This document shows positions 63,278 to 64,000 of a stretch of DNA of 64,000 bases, one piece after another. The stretch is from DASRLE01 sp963825315 (lineage in GTDB: Bacteria > Verrucomicrobiota > Verrucomicrobiia > Limisphaerales > Palsa-1400). Each line of letters starts with the position of its first letter. Within the stretch, counting starts at the first letter, position 1. The stretch lies in the NCBI GenBank assembly GCA_963825315.1, contig CAWGST010000005.1:248001-312000 (forward strand), given 5' to 3'. The position numbers and the translations under genes are program-made. Under the pieces are notes generated by a model. The model saw only the letters and a program-made list of their open reading frames with translations, ran no database searches and was not told the DNA's origin.

Positions 63278-64000
63278 ATGACCACAGCAATCAAACTTTT
63301 CGGTTTGCTGCCGTTCCTCCGGCCAAGGTGCGCGGGACTGTTTGCCGGTTTCGCGCTGTCCTGCGCCACGTGCCTTGCGGGTCAGTACACCAACTTCAGC
63401 GCGGCCATTTACATCCCCGTGAGCGTGGTTCGCCATCTGGACGACGCGCAAACCCTCAGCAATGAATGGAGCCGCATCAGCAGCCAGTTGAAGGTGGACA
63501 AAGTCTATATTGAAGTCCAGCGCAACCGCGATTTGGCGGGAGATGAAACCCTGGAGCGCGTGAAAAGATTCTTCCTCGACCGCGGGGTTCATGTGGCCGC
63601 CGGCATGGCGGCATCCGATGGCAATATTGGCGGGCAGTTCAAGTCCTTTTGCTACACCAACCCCAAAGACCGCGAGTTTGTCAAGGGCGCGGCAGAACTG
63701 GCGGCGCGCCATTTCGACGAGCTCATCCAGGATGATTTCTTCTTCGTCACGACGAAGTACGACTCGGACATCGCCGCCAAAGGGGATCAAAGCTGGACTG
63801 AATTTCGCCTCAAATTGATGGATGACGCGGCGGAAAATCTGATCATCAAGCCCGCCCGCGCCATTAATCCGAGAATCAAGCTCGTCATCAAGTTTCCCAA
63901 TTGGTACGAGCATTTTCAAGGTCTCGGCTATGATCTGGAAAGGGAGCCGAGATTGTTTGATGGCATTTACACCGGAACCGAAACCCGCGATCCGGAAACC
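63278..64000 (+). CDS. secreted protein of unknown function, 3' end outside window
   Basis: The frame is open from the ATG at 63278 to base 64000 (241 codons), so the end is missing. It starts with a hydrophobic signal (AGLFAGFALSCATCLAGQ) and reads AAIYIPVSVVRHLDDAQTL, NPRIKLVIKFPNWYEHFQGL and DGIYTGTETRDPE. The alternation of strands and helices and the FPNWYE and GIYTGTETRD strings suggest a TIM-barrel glycoside hydrolase-like protein, but I cannot assign a family. It follows the DUF1080-GH3 gene by 30 bp and is probably in the same operon. Confidence 0.6.
   Translation, partial: MTTAIKLFGLLPFLRPRCAGLFAGFALSCATCLAGQYTNFSAAIYIPVSVVRHLDDAQTLSNEWSRISSQLKVDKVYIEVQRNRDLAGDETLERVKRFFLDRGVHVAAGMAASDGNIGGQFKSFCYTNPKDREFVKGAAELAARHFDELIQDDFFFVTTKYDSDIAAKGDQSWTEFRLKLMDDAAENLIIKPARAINPRIKLVIKFPNWYEHFQGLGYDLEREPRLFDGIYTGTETRDPET

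Noticed and set aside
1..64000. CRISPR arrays, tRNA or rRNA genes, insertion sequences, prophage genes
   Set aside because: The only tandem repeats are protein-coding NHL and TPR units. No transposase, integrase or phage structural protein and no cloverleaf-like sequence was found.

Overview
The window looks like a chromosomal segment from a Verrucomicrobiota bacterium. Supporting signs are high GC content, a PEP-CTERM protein (48250-49056), a pseudopilin-type N-terminus of the verrucomicrobial kind (47158-48015), several PQQ-like propeller proteins, LamG/BACON/NHL secreted proteins, and DUF1080, GH115 and CE15 carbohydrate enzymes. I see no rRNA, tRNA, CRISPR array, IS transposase or phage module.

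Layout. 1-2157: partial LamG/BACON/NHL-repeat secreted protein. 2158-8834: chorismatase/RidA-like enzyme, toxin-antitoxin pieces, a PQQ-like propeller and a malectin lipoprotein, with long non-coding stretches holding palindromes and fragments of propeller-gene 3' ends. 8835-17725: tightly coupled redox operon with a small Tat four-cysteine protein, a Tat propeller, a Tat polyferredoxin, a NapH/NosR-like membrane Fe-S protein, a membrane-anchored PQQ-like propeller, a NuoE-NuoF-ferredoxin fusion and a NuoG/GltD-like flavoprotein. 17731-34434: aryl-polyene-like biosynthetic region (ACP, KS pair, HydE-like radical SAM, GT2, AMP ligase, FabZ, LolA, MMPL exporter fused to acyltransferase, lipoprotein, flavin oxidoreductase). 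It is interrupted at 26711-28170 by a PIN toxin-antitoxin pair and an EVE-DUF3883 protein.

34479-44202: glycan-use locus (GH10 xylanase, GPH transporter, PfkB kinase, GH116, GH3) facing a short AraC-type regulator. 44396-49056: secreted LamG protein, pseudopilin and PEP-CTERM protein. 49158-54755: TPR-sulfotransferase and two tandem TMTC-like GT-C/TPR membrane proteins. 54999-64000: GH115-CE15 fusion, an unknown secreted protein, a DUF1080-GH3 fusion and a partial secreted protein. Together these suggest breakdown of glucuronoxylan and beta-glucosides.

A caution: eight genes are broken by nine single frameshifts. Six shifts are repaired by adding or removing one base in a G or C run (at 23927, 30754, 33827, 46458, 52139, 61209). 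Consensus sequencing error is therefore as likely as real decay, and I list each as one reconstructed gene.
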